Source: Acidobacteriota bacterium
GTDB taxonomy: Bacteria > Acidobacteriota > Terriglobia > Terriglobales > Acidobacteriaceae
NCBI GenBank assembly: GCA_018268915.1
Contig: JAFDVQ010000019.1
Span: 52,496-116,495, forward strand
Direction of reading: 5' to 3'
Length of the DNA stretch: 64,000 bases
The notes below the pieces were generated by a model, which saw only the letters and a program-made list of their open reading frames with translations, was not told the DNA's origin and did no database searches. Both the position numbers and the translations under genes were made by a program. Position 1 is the stretch's first letter, and each line of letters starts with the position of its first letter. Below, piece by piece: positions 34,935 through 44,436 of this stretch.

Positions 34935-36947
34935 ATGTCCTCGCCGCACGTTCCCGCTGATCCAAAATCGGTCTCATCCCTCTCCAGTCAGGATCTCGAT
35001 TCTCTTCTTCGTGAAGCGCGCGTCTTTCCTCCGCCGCCCGAGTTCTCCGCCAAAGCCCATATCAAGAGCCTCGAGCAGTACGAGCAGATGTACAAGCAGT
35101 CCATCGAAGACCCCGAAATCTTCTGGGCTGGCGTTGCAAAGGACCTGCACTGGTTCAAGCCGTGGGACAAGGTCCTGGACTGGAATCTGCCCACCGCCAA
35201 ATGGTTCGTCAATGGCAAGTTGAACCTCAGCTACAACTGCCTTGACCATCAGGTTGCAAACGGCCGTGCCGACAAGACTGCGATCATCTGGGAAGGGGAG
35301 CCGGCTGAGATCCGCCGCCTTACATACGCCGAACTCCACATCGAAGTCCAGCGTTTCGCGAACGGCCTCAAGGCCCTCGGCATCAAGAAGGGCGACCGCG
35401 TCGCCGTCTACATGGGCATGACGCCCGAGCTTGCCGTCGCCATCCTCGCCTGCGCGCGCATCGGGGCAATTCACTCCGTCATCTTTGGTGGATTCGCGGC
35501 CAACGCCATCGCCGACCGCGTTAATGATTGCGGATGCGTCGCCATCATCACGCAGGACACGAGCTATCGTCGCGGCAACGAAGTCCCGCTCAAGCGCACC
35601 GTAGACGAAGCCATGCACGCCTGCCCCACAGTTAACCACGTCATTGTCTATCGCCGCACAGGCTCTCCCGTAAACATGGTCGAGAGTCGCGACTGGTGGT
35701 GGCACGACATCGTATCCAACGCCCCCACGCAGTGTCCCGCGGAGCCGCTTGACTCCGAAGACCCGCTCTACATCCTCTACACATCCGGAACAACCGGCAA
35801 ACCGAAAGGGCTCGTACATACGACCGGCGGCTATGCCGTCCAGACCTATCTGACCTCGAAGTACGTCTTCGATCTACAGGACGACGACATCTACTGGTGC
35901 ACCGCTGACATTGGCTGGGTTACCGGACATTCCTACGTCGTCTACGGTCCCATGCAAAACGGCGCCACAGTCCTCATGTACGAAGGCGCCCCCAATTTCC
36001 CTGACTTCTCCCGCTTCTGGAAGATCGTTGACGATCACAAGGTCACCATCTTCTACACCGCGCCGACAGCCATCCGCGCTTTCATCAAGTGGGGCGATCA
36101 ATACGTCGACAAATATAAGCTCGACTCGCTTCGCCTCCTCGGCACCGTCGGTGAGCCTATTAACCCTGAAGCATGGATGTGGTATCGCGAGAAGATCGGC
36201 CACAATCGCTGTCCGATCGTTGACACATGGTGGCAGACCGAAACCGGCTCCATCATGATCTCGCCAATCCCCGGCGCTGTTCCCGCCAAGCCCGGTTCTG
36301 CCACGCGACCCTTCTTTGGAATTCAGCCTGAAGTCGTCACGCGTCCCGATGCTGAAGGCAACTTCCACGCCGTCCCTGCTGGCAGCGGCGGCCTGCTCAT
36401 CGTCCGGAAGCCTTGGCCCTCGATGGCGCGCACCGTGTATGGCGACCCGGAGCGCTTCAAGAAAACCTACTGGTCAGATGTTCCGGGCTGTTACTTCACC
36501 GGCGACGGCGCGCGCCAGGACGCAGATGGCTACTTCTGGCTGATGGGCCGGGTCGACGACGTGATCAACGTCAGCGGACACCGCCTCGGCACAATGGAGG
36601 TCGAGTCAGCCCTCGTCGCCCATAACAAGGTGGCTGAGGCCGCCGTAGTAGGCCGCCCCGACGACCTCAAAGGCCAGGCTATTGCCGCCTTCGTCACCCT
36701 CGAATCTGGCAATCAGCCGTCAGACAAACTGAAAGAAGAGCTTCGCCAGTGGGTTGCGAAAGAAATTGGCGCACTCGCCCGCCCCGACGACATTCGCTTC
36801 ACAGAAGCGCTTCCCAAGACCCGAAGTGGCAAGATTATGCGTCGTCTGCTCCGAGAACTGGCTACCCATGGCGAAATCAAGGGGGACGTCACCACCCTCG
36901 AAGACTTCACCGTTATAGCCAAACTTCGCGAAGCTGAAGAAGGCTAG
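34935..36947 (+). CDS. acs: Acetyl-CoA synthetase (AMP-forming)
   Basis: Activates acetate to acetyl-CoA through acetyl-AMP. 670 residues, close to the family norm. The N-terminal ACAS domain (EQYEQMYKQSIEDPEIFWAGVAKDLHWFKPWDKVL) is followed by the AMP-binding signature YTSGTTGKPKGLVH (near residue 281), WWQTETGSIM, TGDGARQDADGYFWLMGRVDDVINVSGHRLG, and the C-terminal catalytic Lys in PKTRSGKIMRR (near 632), the site silenced by lysine acetylation in other bacteria. ATG start at 34935. Preceded by the MHS transporter on the same strand. Confidence 0.97.
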   Translation: MSSPHVPADPKSVSSLSSQDLDSLLREARVFPPPPEFSAKAHIKSLEQYEQMYKQSIEDPEIFWAGVAKDLHWFKPWDKVLDWNLPTAKWFVNGKLNLSYNCLDHQVANGRADKTAIIWEGEPAEIRRLTYAELHIEVQRFANGLKALGIKKGDRVAVYMGMTPELAVAILACARIGAIHSVIFGGFAANAIADRVNDCGCVAIITQDTSYRRGNEVPLKRTVDEAMHACPTVNHVIVYRRTGSPVNMVESRDWWWHDIVSNAPTQCPAEPLDSEDPLYILYTSGTTGKPKGLVHTTGGYAVQTYLTSKYVFDLQDDDIYWCTADIGWVTGHSYVVYGPMQNGATVLMYEGAPNFPDFSRFWKIVDDHKVTIFYTAPTAIRAFIKWGDQYVDKYKLDSLRLLGTVGEPINPEAWMWYREKIGHNRCPIVDTWWQTETGSIMISPIPGAVPAKPGSATRPFFGIQPEVVTRPDAEGNFHAVPAGSGGLLIVRKPWPSMARTVYGDPERFKKTYWSDVPGCYFTGDGARQDADGYFWLMGRVDDVINVSGHRLGTMEVESALVAHNKVAEAAVVGRPDDLKGQAIAAFVTLESGNQPSDKLKEELRQWVAKEIGALARPDDIRFTEALPKTRSGKIMRRLLRELATHGEIKGDVTTLEDFTVIAKLREAEEG

Positions 36948-37169
36948 GTGTTTTTGGGCCAGTTAGCTGCTTCCAGTGGATTTTGAATTCGCTGCCCCGG
37001 GCCCTGCTGTTTGGCCCGTGTTAGCTTTCGAATTCCTCTGTCCAGCCATATCGATGTGTTCCGCATCGAACATTAGGTCTCTTTTTTCTTTTATTGCCTT
37101 GGGCCTGCAATCAGGATCGGTCTATCCTCGCTTCATTGTCCTCCGTACCTACTCTTCCCCTGAGGACCC

Positions 37170-39110
37170 ATGGAAACCGCAAGCTACTGCGTCTATAACG
37201 TGACCCGGAACGCGCTGCTCAGTGAGCGTGTAATCTCCGTGTCCGAACCTCAGACGCCTTCTCAATTGCTCGCGCTGGTCATGAACGGCCCCGGCCGAGA
37301 TGCGCACTTTTGCATCCGGCTCACCAAGCCATCTGTAGCCTCTGACGTACCTCGCCTTTTCGCCTTCGATGTTGCTTATCTCGACGGAGAGCAGAGAATC
37401 CTTCAAGTCGCGGATGTGGGCCCGGGTACTCCGTTCCCAGACATCACCGATCAGGTTGGTACCATCCTCTTTCTCTCCGATCAACTTCTGGCCAAATCGA
37501 ACACCGAAGCCGGCGACTTTATCCGAATTTGCACCGAAGCAGAACTGGCTGTGCTTTTGCGGGCCACAGCGCAGTTCCAGGCAGTGGAGTCGTCCGGATG
37601 GCCGATCGAATCTCGCGGCTCTGCAAGCACCGTCTCGCTCGACCCGTTTGCCGGCTCGCTTGTCTACATGCCCTCATCCGGAACGCCACAGAACACAGAG
37701 ATATTTCTCTCGAACAGAGTAGCGCAGTCTGCGGCGGCCGACGTCGCCCCGGAACAGATGTCATTTCAGCCCGTTCTGGAAGAATCCGCAGAGCCGCTGG
37801 TCGGACTGAACGAAACTGAAGCGCAAGTTTTTGTCGAATCCTCACACTTCGAGGCCGACGAGACTCAGCTGTCTCAAGAGCTCGATTCCTTGCAATCCGA
37901 GCAGCCGGATCCGCCGAATGCCGATCTTCTACCGCTCACTCAGATCTTCGAAACGGCTCACCAGCTGGTAGCTCCTTCCGACTCACCGACCGTTGAAGCG
38001 CAACAAGAAGGTGTGTCGAAGCGCCGCCAAATCCCATTCAGCTTCAAAGCGGTCATTCAATTCGTAGACGATCAGCTTCGCCGCGAGAAGCTGCAGCAGG
38101 AGCCATCTATACCGCCGGACGCTCCCAAAGAAATTAGCGAGCACGAATTCATCCAGCTTGCCGAGCCTTCCGCCCCGCAGGAAATCGAAGAGCCGGTAAC
38201 TGCGGAACAGATCGATTCACCTGCAGAACCGGAGGAGATCGCCGAGACCAATCCTGACCTATCTATCGACGAGATCCTGGATTTGCCTGACCTCTCTACT
38301 GAGGACACTTTGGAACTGCCGGACCTCTCCGCCGAAGACATTCTGGAATTGCAGGAAATCGAAGCGGCGGGAATTGATGAGCCGAAGCCCGAGCAGAGCG
38401 AAGCCCCCTCACTGCCGGAAATCACTGCAGACGAAAGCGAAACGCTTCAGCCTCTACCTGAATATCCGGATCTGGACCTGCCTGTTCCACTCGAAGCCTT
38501 GCAGGAACCAGAGCCAGTAGCGACGGCAGCCCCCGAAGCTCTGTCTGTGGTAGCCCCCGAACCTCAGACTGTTTTAGGGCCTCCGGGCGAGCCAGAGCAG
38601 GAGATTTTGCCGGCAGTTGCGCGAGCGGAAGACCCACCGCCTCAAGTCCGAGTCGCACCTGAGCGTCCAATTCGCTTCGGGGCGAAGGACAAGCTCCCGT
38701 TCGCCGCTCGAGTTCAGCGATGGCTCGCCGGCGAATCCGTCTCACTCAGTGGCAATCGCCGACGGGGAGAGCGCATAGAGCTGCCCGGCCTGGTCGCTTT
38801 CTACTTCACTGGTGGCGCACCCAAGCCACACGAGATCGTGAACATCAGCACTACCGGCCTTTATCTCCGAAGCAAAGAGCTGTGGTCTCCCAACACCCTC
38901 GTCCGCATGACTCTCGAGCGGCAGGATGCCGAGTTCGGAGAGAAGAAGTCCATCAGCGTGCTTGCCCGCGTAGTTCGCATTGACGAAGGTGGCATCGGAC
39001 ACGAGTTTGTCACCAATGAAGTCTTGAAAAACCTGCGCGCGAGAGACTTCCTCCCGCAGCAGGGGACCAATCGCAAGGAACTGGAAAGATTCCTCGCCGA
39101 TGTCAAATAG
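37170..39110 (+). CDS. DUF192-like / acidic linker / PilZ fusion protein
   Basis: 646 residues, no signal peptide. The N-terminus (about 5-120) matches the DUF192 pattern: YNVTRNALLSERV, RLFAFDVAYLDGEQRILQV, the VGTILFLSDQLL segment and GDFIRI. The long middle (about 190-500) is Glu/Pro/Leu-rich with imperfect repeats such as DEILDLPDLS / EDTLELPDLS / EDILELQEIE. The C-terminus (about 525-640) is a PilZ domain with the cyclic-di-GMP signature NRRRGERIELPG and NISTTGLYL. PilZ proteins transmit cyclic-di-GMP signals; what the DUF192 part and the acidic linker do is unknown. Cytoplasmic as far as visible. Starts 222 bp after acs. Confidence 0.8.
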   Translation: METASYCVYNVTRNALLSERVISVSEPQTPSQLLALVMNGPGRDAHFCIRLTKPSVASDVPRLFAFDVAYLDGEQRILQVADVGPGTPFPDITDQVGTILFLSDQLLAKSNTEAGDFIRICTEAELAVLLRATAQFQAVESSGWPIESRGSASTVSLDPFAGSLVYMPSSGTPQNTEIFLSNRVAQSAAADVAPEQMSFQPVLEESAEPLVGLNETEAQVFVESSHFEADETQLSQELDSLQSEQPDPPNADLLPLTQIFETAHQLVAPSDSPTVEAQQEGVSKRRQIPFSFKAVIQFVDDQLRREKLQQEPSIPPDAPKEISEHEFIQLAEPSAPQEIEEPVTAEQIDSPAEPEEIAETNPDLSIDEILDLPDLSTEDTLELPDLSAEDILELQEIEAAGIDEPKPEQSEAPSLPEITADESETLQPLPEYPDLDLPVPLEALQEPEPVATAAPEALSVVAPEPQTVLGPPGEPEQEILPAVARAEDPPPQVRVAPERPIRFGAKDKLPFAARVQRWLAGESVSLSGNRRRGERIELPGLVAFYFTGGAPKPHEIVNISTTGLYLRSKELWSPNTLVRMTLERQDAEFGEKKSISVLARVVRIDEGGIGHEFVTNEVLKNLRARDFLPQQGTNRKELERFLADVK

Positions 39111-39219
39111 GTCCGATCCTCGAAGGGAATCGATACATCATCCTCAGGTGCAACGCGGTCTGTCCGGCTCATGCCTTGACGTAAACTTCTACTACGAACC
39201 CGGTCCATCGGAGATTCCC

Positions 39220-39747
39220 ATGCGCGAACTCGTCTACAGCGTTGCTGCCAGCCTCGATGGCTACATCGCCGGGCCGAACGGAGAGTCCGACTGGATCATC
39301 AACGACCCCACAATCGATTTCGGCGAGATCTTTCGACAGTTCGATACAGCCATCATGGGTCGTGTCTGCTACGAATACATGCTGCGTCTTGGGCGCTCAC
39401 CCAAGGAGCTCGGGATGAGAACCTATGTTGCCTCTACTACGCTCATCGCAGCCGAGCACCCTGACGTCAAGATAGTTTCAAGAGCTCTGGCGGCTACGGT
39501 CTTTGAACTCAAGCGCAAATCCGGCAAGGAGATCTGGCTCTTTGGCGGCGGAGTGACCTTCCGCAGTCTCCTAGATGCCGGCCTGGTGGATCGTGTCGAA
39601 ATCTCTGTCGTTCCCGTCCTGCTTGGTATGGGAATTCCGCTCGTGCCTCCGGGTCGCCGCTGGCCTCTCATCTTCCAAGACTCGCGCACCTTCCCGAGCG
39701 GCATTGTCTCACTCAACTACCGCGTCGCTGCCCAACCACCGATCTGA
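39220..39747 (+). CDS. Dihydrofolate reductase / RibD C-terminal family protein
   Basis: 175 residues from the ATG at 39220, with CGGAG eight bases upstream; the frame runs 40 codons further upstream into the PilZ gene without similarity. The fold is that of the RibD C-terminal reductase: VAASLDGYIAGPNGESDWI, AIMGRVCYEYM, the NADPH-binding IWLFGGGVTFRSLLDAGLVDRVEISVVPVLLG and GIPLVPPGRRWPLIF. It is not a classical FolA; many such stand-alone proteins are uncharacterised NADPH reductases. Confidence 0.85.
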   Translation: MRELVYSVAASLDGYIAGPNGESDWIINDPTIDFGEIFRQFDTAIMGRVCYEYMLRLGRSPKELGMRTYVASTTLIAAEHPDVKIVSRALAATVFELKRKSGKEIWLFGGGVTFRSLLDAGLVDRVEISVVPVLLGMGIPLVPPGRRWPLIFQDSRTFPSGIVSLNYRVAAQPPI

Positions 39748-39760
39748 CGCGCAGCAAAAA

Positions 39761-39782
39761 GGCGGAGCGCAGTCGCTCCGCC
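39761..39782 (-). terminator. Terminator between convergent genes
   Basis: Perfect 9-bp stem GGCGGAGCG / CGCTCCGCC around CAGT. Read on the minus strand, the stem is followed by TTTTTGC, so it terminates the beta-barrel gene; it can also block readthrough from the plus-strand reductase gene. Confidence 0.85.
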
Positions 39783-39802
39783 TCAGATCGTCTGTCCGGG
39801 AC

Positions 39803-40399
39803 TCAGAAGTGATAGACCAGTCCGATACCAGCTCGCGCATTCCAGCGCAGGTGTGTCGAATACCCCGACTGATAAGGCTGAATCGTAAAGGCCGACCCGA
39901 TGTCATCTCCAAAGGCGCGGATCGCCCAGCGCGGGCTCCGGTTGTAATCCACGCCGACCCCAAAGCCGCCGGCAAATGAAATGTCCGGCTGAATCGACAC
40001 GCCCCCCGTGTGAATCCCGCCGAACAACCCTTCAGCATAACCGCTCCACTTCTCAAAGAGATTTCCACGAATTACGGGTCCAACCAGCACCATGTCGACT
40101 TTAGGATTGCCGGGGTTTTTGGCGGTCACATTCCACGCGTAGTAGCCGCCGTCTGCTTTCAACCCGAAATGGTCCCCAAAATACCGGGTCACCGAACCAC
40201 TCACGCCCTGAAGGCCGCTGCGCGACAGGTTCACCTGGTTCAAGCTCGTATAGCCGTATCCGACATATGCCTCGTACTTGTACACCGGTCCCGTAATATC
40301 CTTCGGCGGTTTTTCCGGTGCGATCTGGCCTATGGCAGCCATCGGTACAACGAGGGCCGAGGTCACGGCCAAAATCGAAAGCAGCAACTTGCTCTTCAA
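39803..40399 (-). CDS. Outer-membrane beta-barrel protein, about 198 residues
   Basis: Signal peptide from the TTG at 40399 (LKSKLLLSILAVTSALVVPMAAIGQ), which has AAGGAG well placed upstream; the frame is open ten codons further to an ATG that lacks a ribosome site. The mature part has alternating strands (YEAYVGYGYTSLNQV, FGLKADGGYYAWNV, GGFGVGVDYNRSPRWAIRAFG) and ends in LVYHF with a terminal Phe, as in OmpA/OmpX-like barrels. It resembles the barrel protein at 25790-26359 in layout. Function unknown. Confidence 0.78.
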   Translation of the reverse strand: MKSKLLLSILAVTSALVVPMAAIGQIAPEKPPKDITGPVYKYEAYVGYGYTSLNQVNLSRSGLQGVSGSVTRYFGDHFGLKADGGYYAWNVTAKNPGNPKVDMVLVGPVIRGNLFEKWSGYAEGLFGGIHTGGVSIQPDISFAGGFGVGVDYNRSPRWAIRAFGDDIGSAFTIQPYQSGYSTHLRWNARAGIGLVYHF

Positions 40400-40554
40400 T
40401 GCAGAATCTCCTTCAAATTCCCTGCGCATGGGCGCAGCACAGGAACCCTCAACGGCTCGGCGCGACCTGCGCGTTCCTTGCCATGAACAGATCCCGAGTA
40501 TCAGTTCGGTACCTACCTAGACTAACTGTTCCACCCCGGTTCCACGAAGCCCGC

Positions 40555-42162
40555 TCACCGTTGCTGAACCTCGACGGGGCCAGCCAGTTTTGTCACTTTG
40601 CTCGCACTGGCTGAGACTGTGACGTTTGTGCCTGCCCGAAGATAGCGACTCATCACTGCCGGGCTCGTCCAATCCAGCTGCCATCCATCTTCAATCGCAA
40701 TGGCCCTATACTCTCCGGGCGCAACATCGCGAAAAGCAAAGCTTCCATCCGAGTCCGACTGATCCCTTCGGGTCAGGCCCTTCCATTGTGCGAGGTTCTT
40801 TGGCAGAAGCACCATCATTGCCCCAGCTACACCTCTTCCGTCCTTAATCGCAAAGCCATCAACCCTCGTCATCGCTCCGCTCAGGGTGAGAACTAAGGCA
40901 GGGCCCCCTTCCAGGACTGTGAATACATTGCCTGGTTGCTCCTTCCCTCCGGTTGCAATTGCGACTACTGGCATCCGCTTGTCACCGGCTGTCGCCCACA
41001 CCTCGTACTGCGCCGGCGGCACGGGCATAAAAGCAAACCGCTTGCCACGCACTTCAGTTGCGAACTGGTTCTGTCCGGCTCCTCCATCCAGTCGGTCGAG
41101 ACTCAGCGTCATCTCCTCCGGCATCATTCCGGAAATCATTCGCACGCTCCCGCTCAGAGAACTAGCGGTAGCTCCGGCCTCGGCATCGATCTGCTGGTTC
41201 GCGCTCAAATCCACATCGACAACATGCTGTGGCTCGCCCATCGTCAGTTCGTAACGGCCCGGTGCCACTCCGCCCAGCTCCAGCGAACGTCCCTGCGCGC
41301 TACCGAAGAAGTCTCCCGAGCTCTGGGTGTCGATAACAGATCCAAACGCCAGCCGTTGCAGCTGCGGCACCACCACGCTTCCATCGCCACGGTCAGGAGC
41401 CGGGATAGAAATGTGCAGGGACGGCACCGCATGCATGGTGATGTTGATCTCCTGCCGCATTCCGCCACCCACTTCGATCGGCGTTGCGGCGCGCTCATCT
41501 GTCGTCGAATCGAAAAACGTCACTGGGTACACAACATCAAGCGCAGTGTTCTTTTTGCCCGCGGCATTTCCATGCAATGCGTACCAAGGTTCAGCTGTCA
41601 CCGCCAGCAGATACTCGCCCGCGGCAAGGTCGCCGATCTCATACTCTCCTGTATCGTCAGTCTGCGTGCCGTTTGCTCTCTCAACGCGATCGCCCTGATG
41701 CTTCGGTCGCTTGAACAACATTACATTTGCGTTCGATATGGGCTCGCCATCATCGCTCGTCACCACGCCGTGCAACACGGCATCCGGCACAAGCTTGTAC
41801 TCTAGATGCGTCGTATCCTGGTTCGGTCCCGTCACAATCGAAGTCGCGAATTCATCATGCTCATCGAACGAAGCTGTTCGGAAACCCCTCTTCGACGCAG
41901 TAAGTTGATACTTCGCCGCTGCAAGATGATCCAGTACAAAGCGCCCATCCGCATCTGTGGTGTTCGCCGACACCGCATGCCCAGTCGCATCCAAAGCCTG
42001 CACAACGCCTCTTCGCACGGGTTCTCCCGTAACCGCATTTGAGAGAACGCCACCAATCCTGAATTGCCCGGTGGGACTTTGCGCATCAACGATCTCACCC
42101 GCGCACACTGCGATGGCAGTCAGACAAGTAAGCATGCAGATTGATCCGCTGAAGCACCTCAT
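40555..42162 (-). CDS. Secreted carboxypeptidase-regulatory-like domain protein (535 residues)
   Basis: Signal peptide, then a tandem of carboxypeptidase regulatory-like (CarboxypepD_reg) beta-sandwiches. First: GVLSNAVTGEPVRRGVVQALDATGHAVSANTTDADGRFVLDHLAAAKYQLTASKRGF (about 38-110). Second: LHGVVTSDDGEPISNANVMLFKR followed by DDTGEYEIGDLAAGEYLL (about 130-190). A related region recurs near the C-terminus (FAIKDGRGVAGAMMVLLPKN, DGSFAFRDVAPGEYRAIAIEDGW). Such proteins are very abundant in acidobacteria and probably bind surface glycans or proteins; no catalytic residues are seen. It overlaps the upstream gene by 4 bp (ATGA), so they form an operon. Confidence 0.82.
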   Translation of the reverse strand: MRCFSGSICMLTCLTAIAVCAGEIVDAQSPTGQFRIGGVLSNAVTGEPVRRGVVQALDATGHAVSANTTDADGRFVLDHLAAAKYQLTASKRGFRTASFDEHDEFATSIVTGPNQDTTHLEYKLVPDAVLHGVVTSDDGEPISNANVMLFKRPKHQGDRVERANGTQTDDTGEYEIGDLAAGEYLLAVTAEPWYALHGNAAGKKNTALDVVYPVTFFDSTTDERAATPIEVGGGMRQEINITMHAVPSLHISIPAPDRGDGSVVVPQLQRLAFGSVIDTQSSGDFFGSAQGRSLELGGVAPGRYELTMGEPQHVVDVDLSANQQIDAEAGATASSLSGSVRMISGMMPEEMTLSLDRLDGGAGQNQFATEVRGKRFAFMPVPPAQYEVWATAGDKRMPVVAIATGGKEQPGNVFTVLEGGPALVLTLSGAMTRVDGFAIKDGRGVAGAMMVLLPKNLAQWKGLTRRDQSDSDGSFAFRDVAPGEYRAIAIEDGWQLDWTSPAVMSRYLRAGTNVTVSASASKVTKLAGPVEVQQR

Positions 42163-43889
42163 CTCTGCGGCACCTCAAGAGTGAGTTCAACCTCCGCGCC
42201 CGGTCCCAGCGAAACAGCCTGGCTCGGCAGTGCGGCCAGCACCGCAGGATTGCGATACTCAAGCGCTACCGGCTTGTCGAATGTAAACACGTGATAAATC
42301 CCAGGCGTCAGTCCAGTCAGAATTACTCGCCCACCCGTCGAGGTGCGCAGCGTTTGTGGAACCAGGCTCTGTGTCGAATCAAAATCAGGAATCGCATAAA
42401 CGGTGTACGCGCGCTCTTCGCCCGCCGTATAGGCGACCGATCCCGGCAGGGAAAGCGTCAAGCGCGCACAATCGTCTCGCAAACTCAATGTCAGTGGAGC
42501 GGTGGTCCCTGCAATACCCAGCACCAGCGGCTCTCGCGCCAGGCTCGCTCCTCCTGCGGTAAACGACGATTCGCACATCGTTCGAGGCCCGATCGCAGTA
42601 CTTACCCAATAAGAGCCCGCGGGTACGCCGGTCGGCTTCAACGGTCCCGATGCCGGACCTTCCGCATAGCTCGTGACCATTCCATCCGACAGCCACCCTC
42701 CTGTTTGTGTCAGTGTCACAAACACAGGCGGGTCCGCAACAGATCTGCCAACCGCCGTCCCATCGCCCTGTGTATTTCCAGTTCGAGTGACGCTCACTTG
42801 AACCGGACTGTTTCCAACCGCCGCCATCGGCAGGCGAAGATTCGCAATCGGCCGCGTCGCTACCGAGAAGCTCACCTCACCCGCAAACCCCCTCGAACCC
42901 TGGCTAGTCATGTTGAACCTGCCCGCATCGCGAGTTGCCGCGATATGGAAAACGCGCGATTTGATTGACGCGCTCAGCGAGTAATTTCCCTCCGGCAGCA
43001 TCGTCTGCGCAGTATGCGTCGATCCGTCGTATTGGGCGGGATAAGGGAGCAGATTACCCTGCGCATCCATCACCTGAACCGACACGTCGTCGCCTGCACC
43101 CGGCGGGCTCACCATCGCCACCACTGGCTGGAATGGCTCCAGATTCAAAGCAATATTTGCCTGCGCTTGCTCGCCTCCGCGCAACTGAATCTTCGCAGCA
43201 TTTCCCAGATCCCGCGCATCAGGATAGAAGACGCTTGGGTATCCCGATCGCGCCAACTTGCCCTGAACTCCAACCTGAACGAAGTTAACCGCATCGCTCT
43301 CCATGGATGGCATCGTATACACGGCATACGACCCATCAGTCAGTTCGCCGAATCGATACATCCCCGAGTTGCTTGTACGAGTTGACCCTGCAACTTGCCA
43401 TACGGCCCGCCCATCACGGATCGTCCGCCTGAGCAGCATCACCTGAAATCCCTCGGCTGCATCTCCGGTCGAGAGCTGAATCTGTCCTCGAATCGAGTTC
43501 ACGGGCTCCATTGTGAACGCAACATCACCCATCCCTGCTGCGACGATCACGTCATGGCCGTATCCATGCGCATTCCACGCGATGCTGTCTGCACCCGCCT
43601 CTGCTTCATCCAGAAATCCTGGCTTGACGATCGTGAATTCCTGCGGGCCCGCAGGAACATCAGCAATCTCGAATCGCCCCTCACCATCCGTCAGGACGCC
43701 AGTCGAAGCATCTCCGCCGATTCGAACCAGGGCGTGCGGCAACGGCTGTCCCGACACACCGACGCGCACAACCCCATGTACCACCGTTGTCTGATTAGAG
43801 ACCTGTCCCGGTGCTTGCTGACTATTTGCTCTGTCACCTGTCAGAAACAGAAGGAGGATAACAATGAAGGAGCACGCGGCTCGGCGCAA
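42159..43889 (-). CDS. Secreted carboxypeptidase-regulatory-like domain protein (about 576 residues)
   Basis: The TTG at 43889 gives a good signal peptide (LRRAACSFIVILLLFLTGDRANS) and follows GAAGG; the frame is open another 48 codons to an ATG at 44033, which is possible but lacks export features. The mature protein starts with a CarboxypepD_reg domain (VVHGVVRVGVSGQPLPHALVRIGGDASTGVLTDGEGRFEIADVPAGPQEFTIVKPGF), followed by further beta-rich repeats (GQIQLSTGDAAEGFQVMLL, SGMYRFGELTDGSYAVYTMPS). Its stop overlaps the start of the next paralogue-like gene, so both are made together. No enzymatic motif. Confidence 0.78.
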   Translation of the reverse strand: MRRAACSFIVILLLFLTGDRANSQQAPGQVSNQTTVVHGVVRVGVSGQPLPHALVRIGGDASTGVLTDGEGRFEIADVPAGPQEFTIVKPGFLDEAEAGADSIAWNAHGYGHDVIVAAGMGDVAFTMEPVNSIRGQIQLSTGDAAEGFQVMLLRRTIRDGRAVWQVAGSTRTSNSGMYRFGELTDGSYAVYTMPSMESDAVNFVQVGVQGKLARSGYPSVFYPDARDLGNAAKIQLRGGEQAQANIALNLEPFQPVVAMVSPPGAGDDVSVQVMDAQGNLLPYPAQYDGSTHTAQTMLPEGNYSLSASIKSRVFHIAATRDAGRFNMTSQGSRGFAGEVSFSVATRPIANLRLPMAAVGNSPVQVSVTRTGNTQGDGTAVGRSVADPPVFVTLTQTGGWLSDGMVTSYAEGPASGPLKPTGVPAGSYWVSTAIGPRTMCESSFTAGGASLAREPLVLGIAGTTAPLTLSLRDDCARLTLSLPGSVAYTAGEERAYTVYAIPDFDSTQSLVPQTLRTSTGGRVILTGLTPGIYHVFTFDKPVALEYRNPAVLAALPSQAVSLGPGAEVELTLEVPQR

Positions 43890-44029
43890 GTAGTCGCCTT
43901 CGATCTTGTCACCCCTGAATTGCCTGCGAATGGCCACTCCCCATTCTGACGGCTTGGAGATGGGAAGGGAATCACCGGGAAGAATGCTCCGGCCCAACTT
44001 CTTTCGCTCACTCACAGCGCGCAATCGAC

Positions 44030-44407
44030 TCACACATCAAGCTGACGCACTAACCTCTTCGGAGCCATTTGCTCGTAGCTGCCGCGCACCAACTGCCGCA
44101 CCTCGCTCCAGTCCACCGTCGCGCGATCCAGTCGCAGCGCCACCCATCCACGCGGGCCGATATACGCCGGCATATAAAACTTGCGAGGACTCGCATCGAT
44201 CAGCTGCTCGTTGTCGCCCGCAAGCACCTTGCAGCAGACACTCACAACGCCATCGCCGTGGTGATCGTTCAGGTAGTAAGCGAATGTCTTCTTCCCCACC
44301 TTGAACGCTACATGCCCATGCATCTCTTCTTTCACCGCGGCGGGCATCGCCATGCAAATGTCGGAAAGCTTCTCGACTCTTTCGCAATTTCGCTTCGTAT
44401 CGAGCAT
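44030..44407 (-). CDS. MmcQ/YjbR family DNA-binding-like protein
   Basis: 125 residues from the ATG at 44407, with GAGG six bases upstream; a TTG at 44422 is the alternative. The YjbR (CyaY-like) fold is visible in MPAAVKEEMHGHVAFKVGKKTFAYY, DGVVSVCCKV, and the C-terminal YIGPRGWVALRLDRATVDWSEVRQLVRGSYEQMAPKRL. Members bind DNA in some cases; the physiological role is unclear. It may be co-transcribed with the NTF2-like gene 29 bp upstream. Confidence 0.88.
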   Translation of the reverse strand: MLDTKRNCERVEKLSDICMAMPAAVKEEMHGHVAFKVGKKTFAYYLNDHHGDGVVSVCCKVLAGDNEQLIDASPRKFYMPAYIGPRGWVALRLDRATVDWSEVRQLVRGSYEQMAPKRLVRQLDV

Positions 44408-44436
44408 GTCCGACCTCAGCAATAATCACTCGTCGA

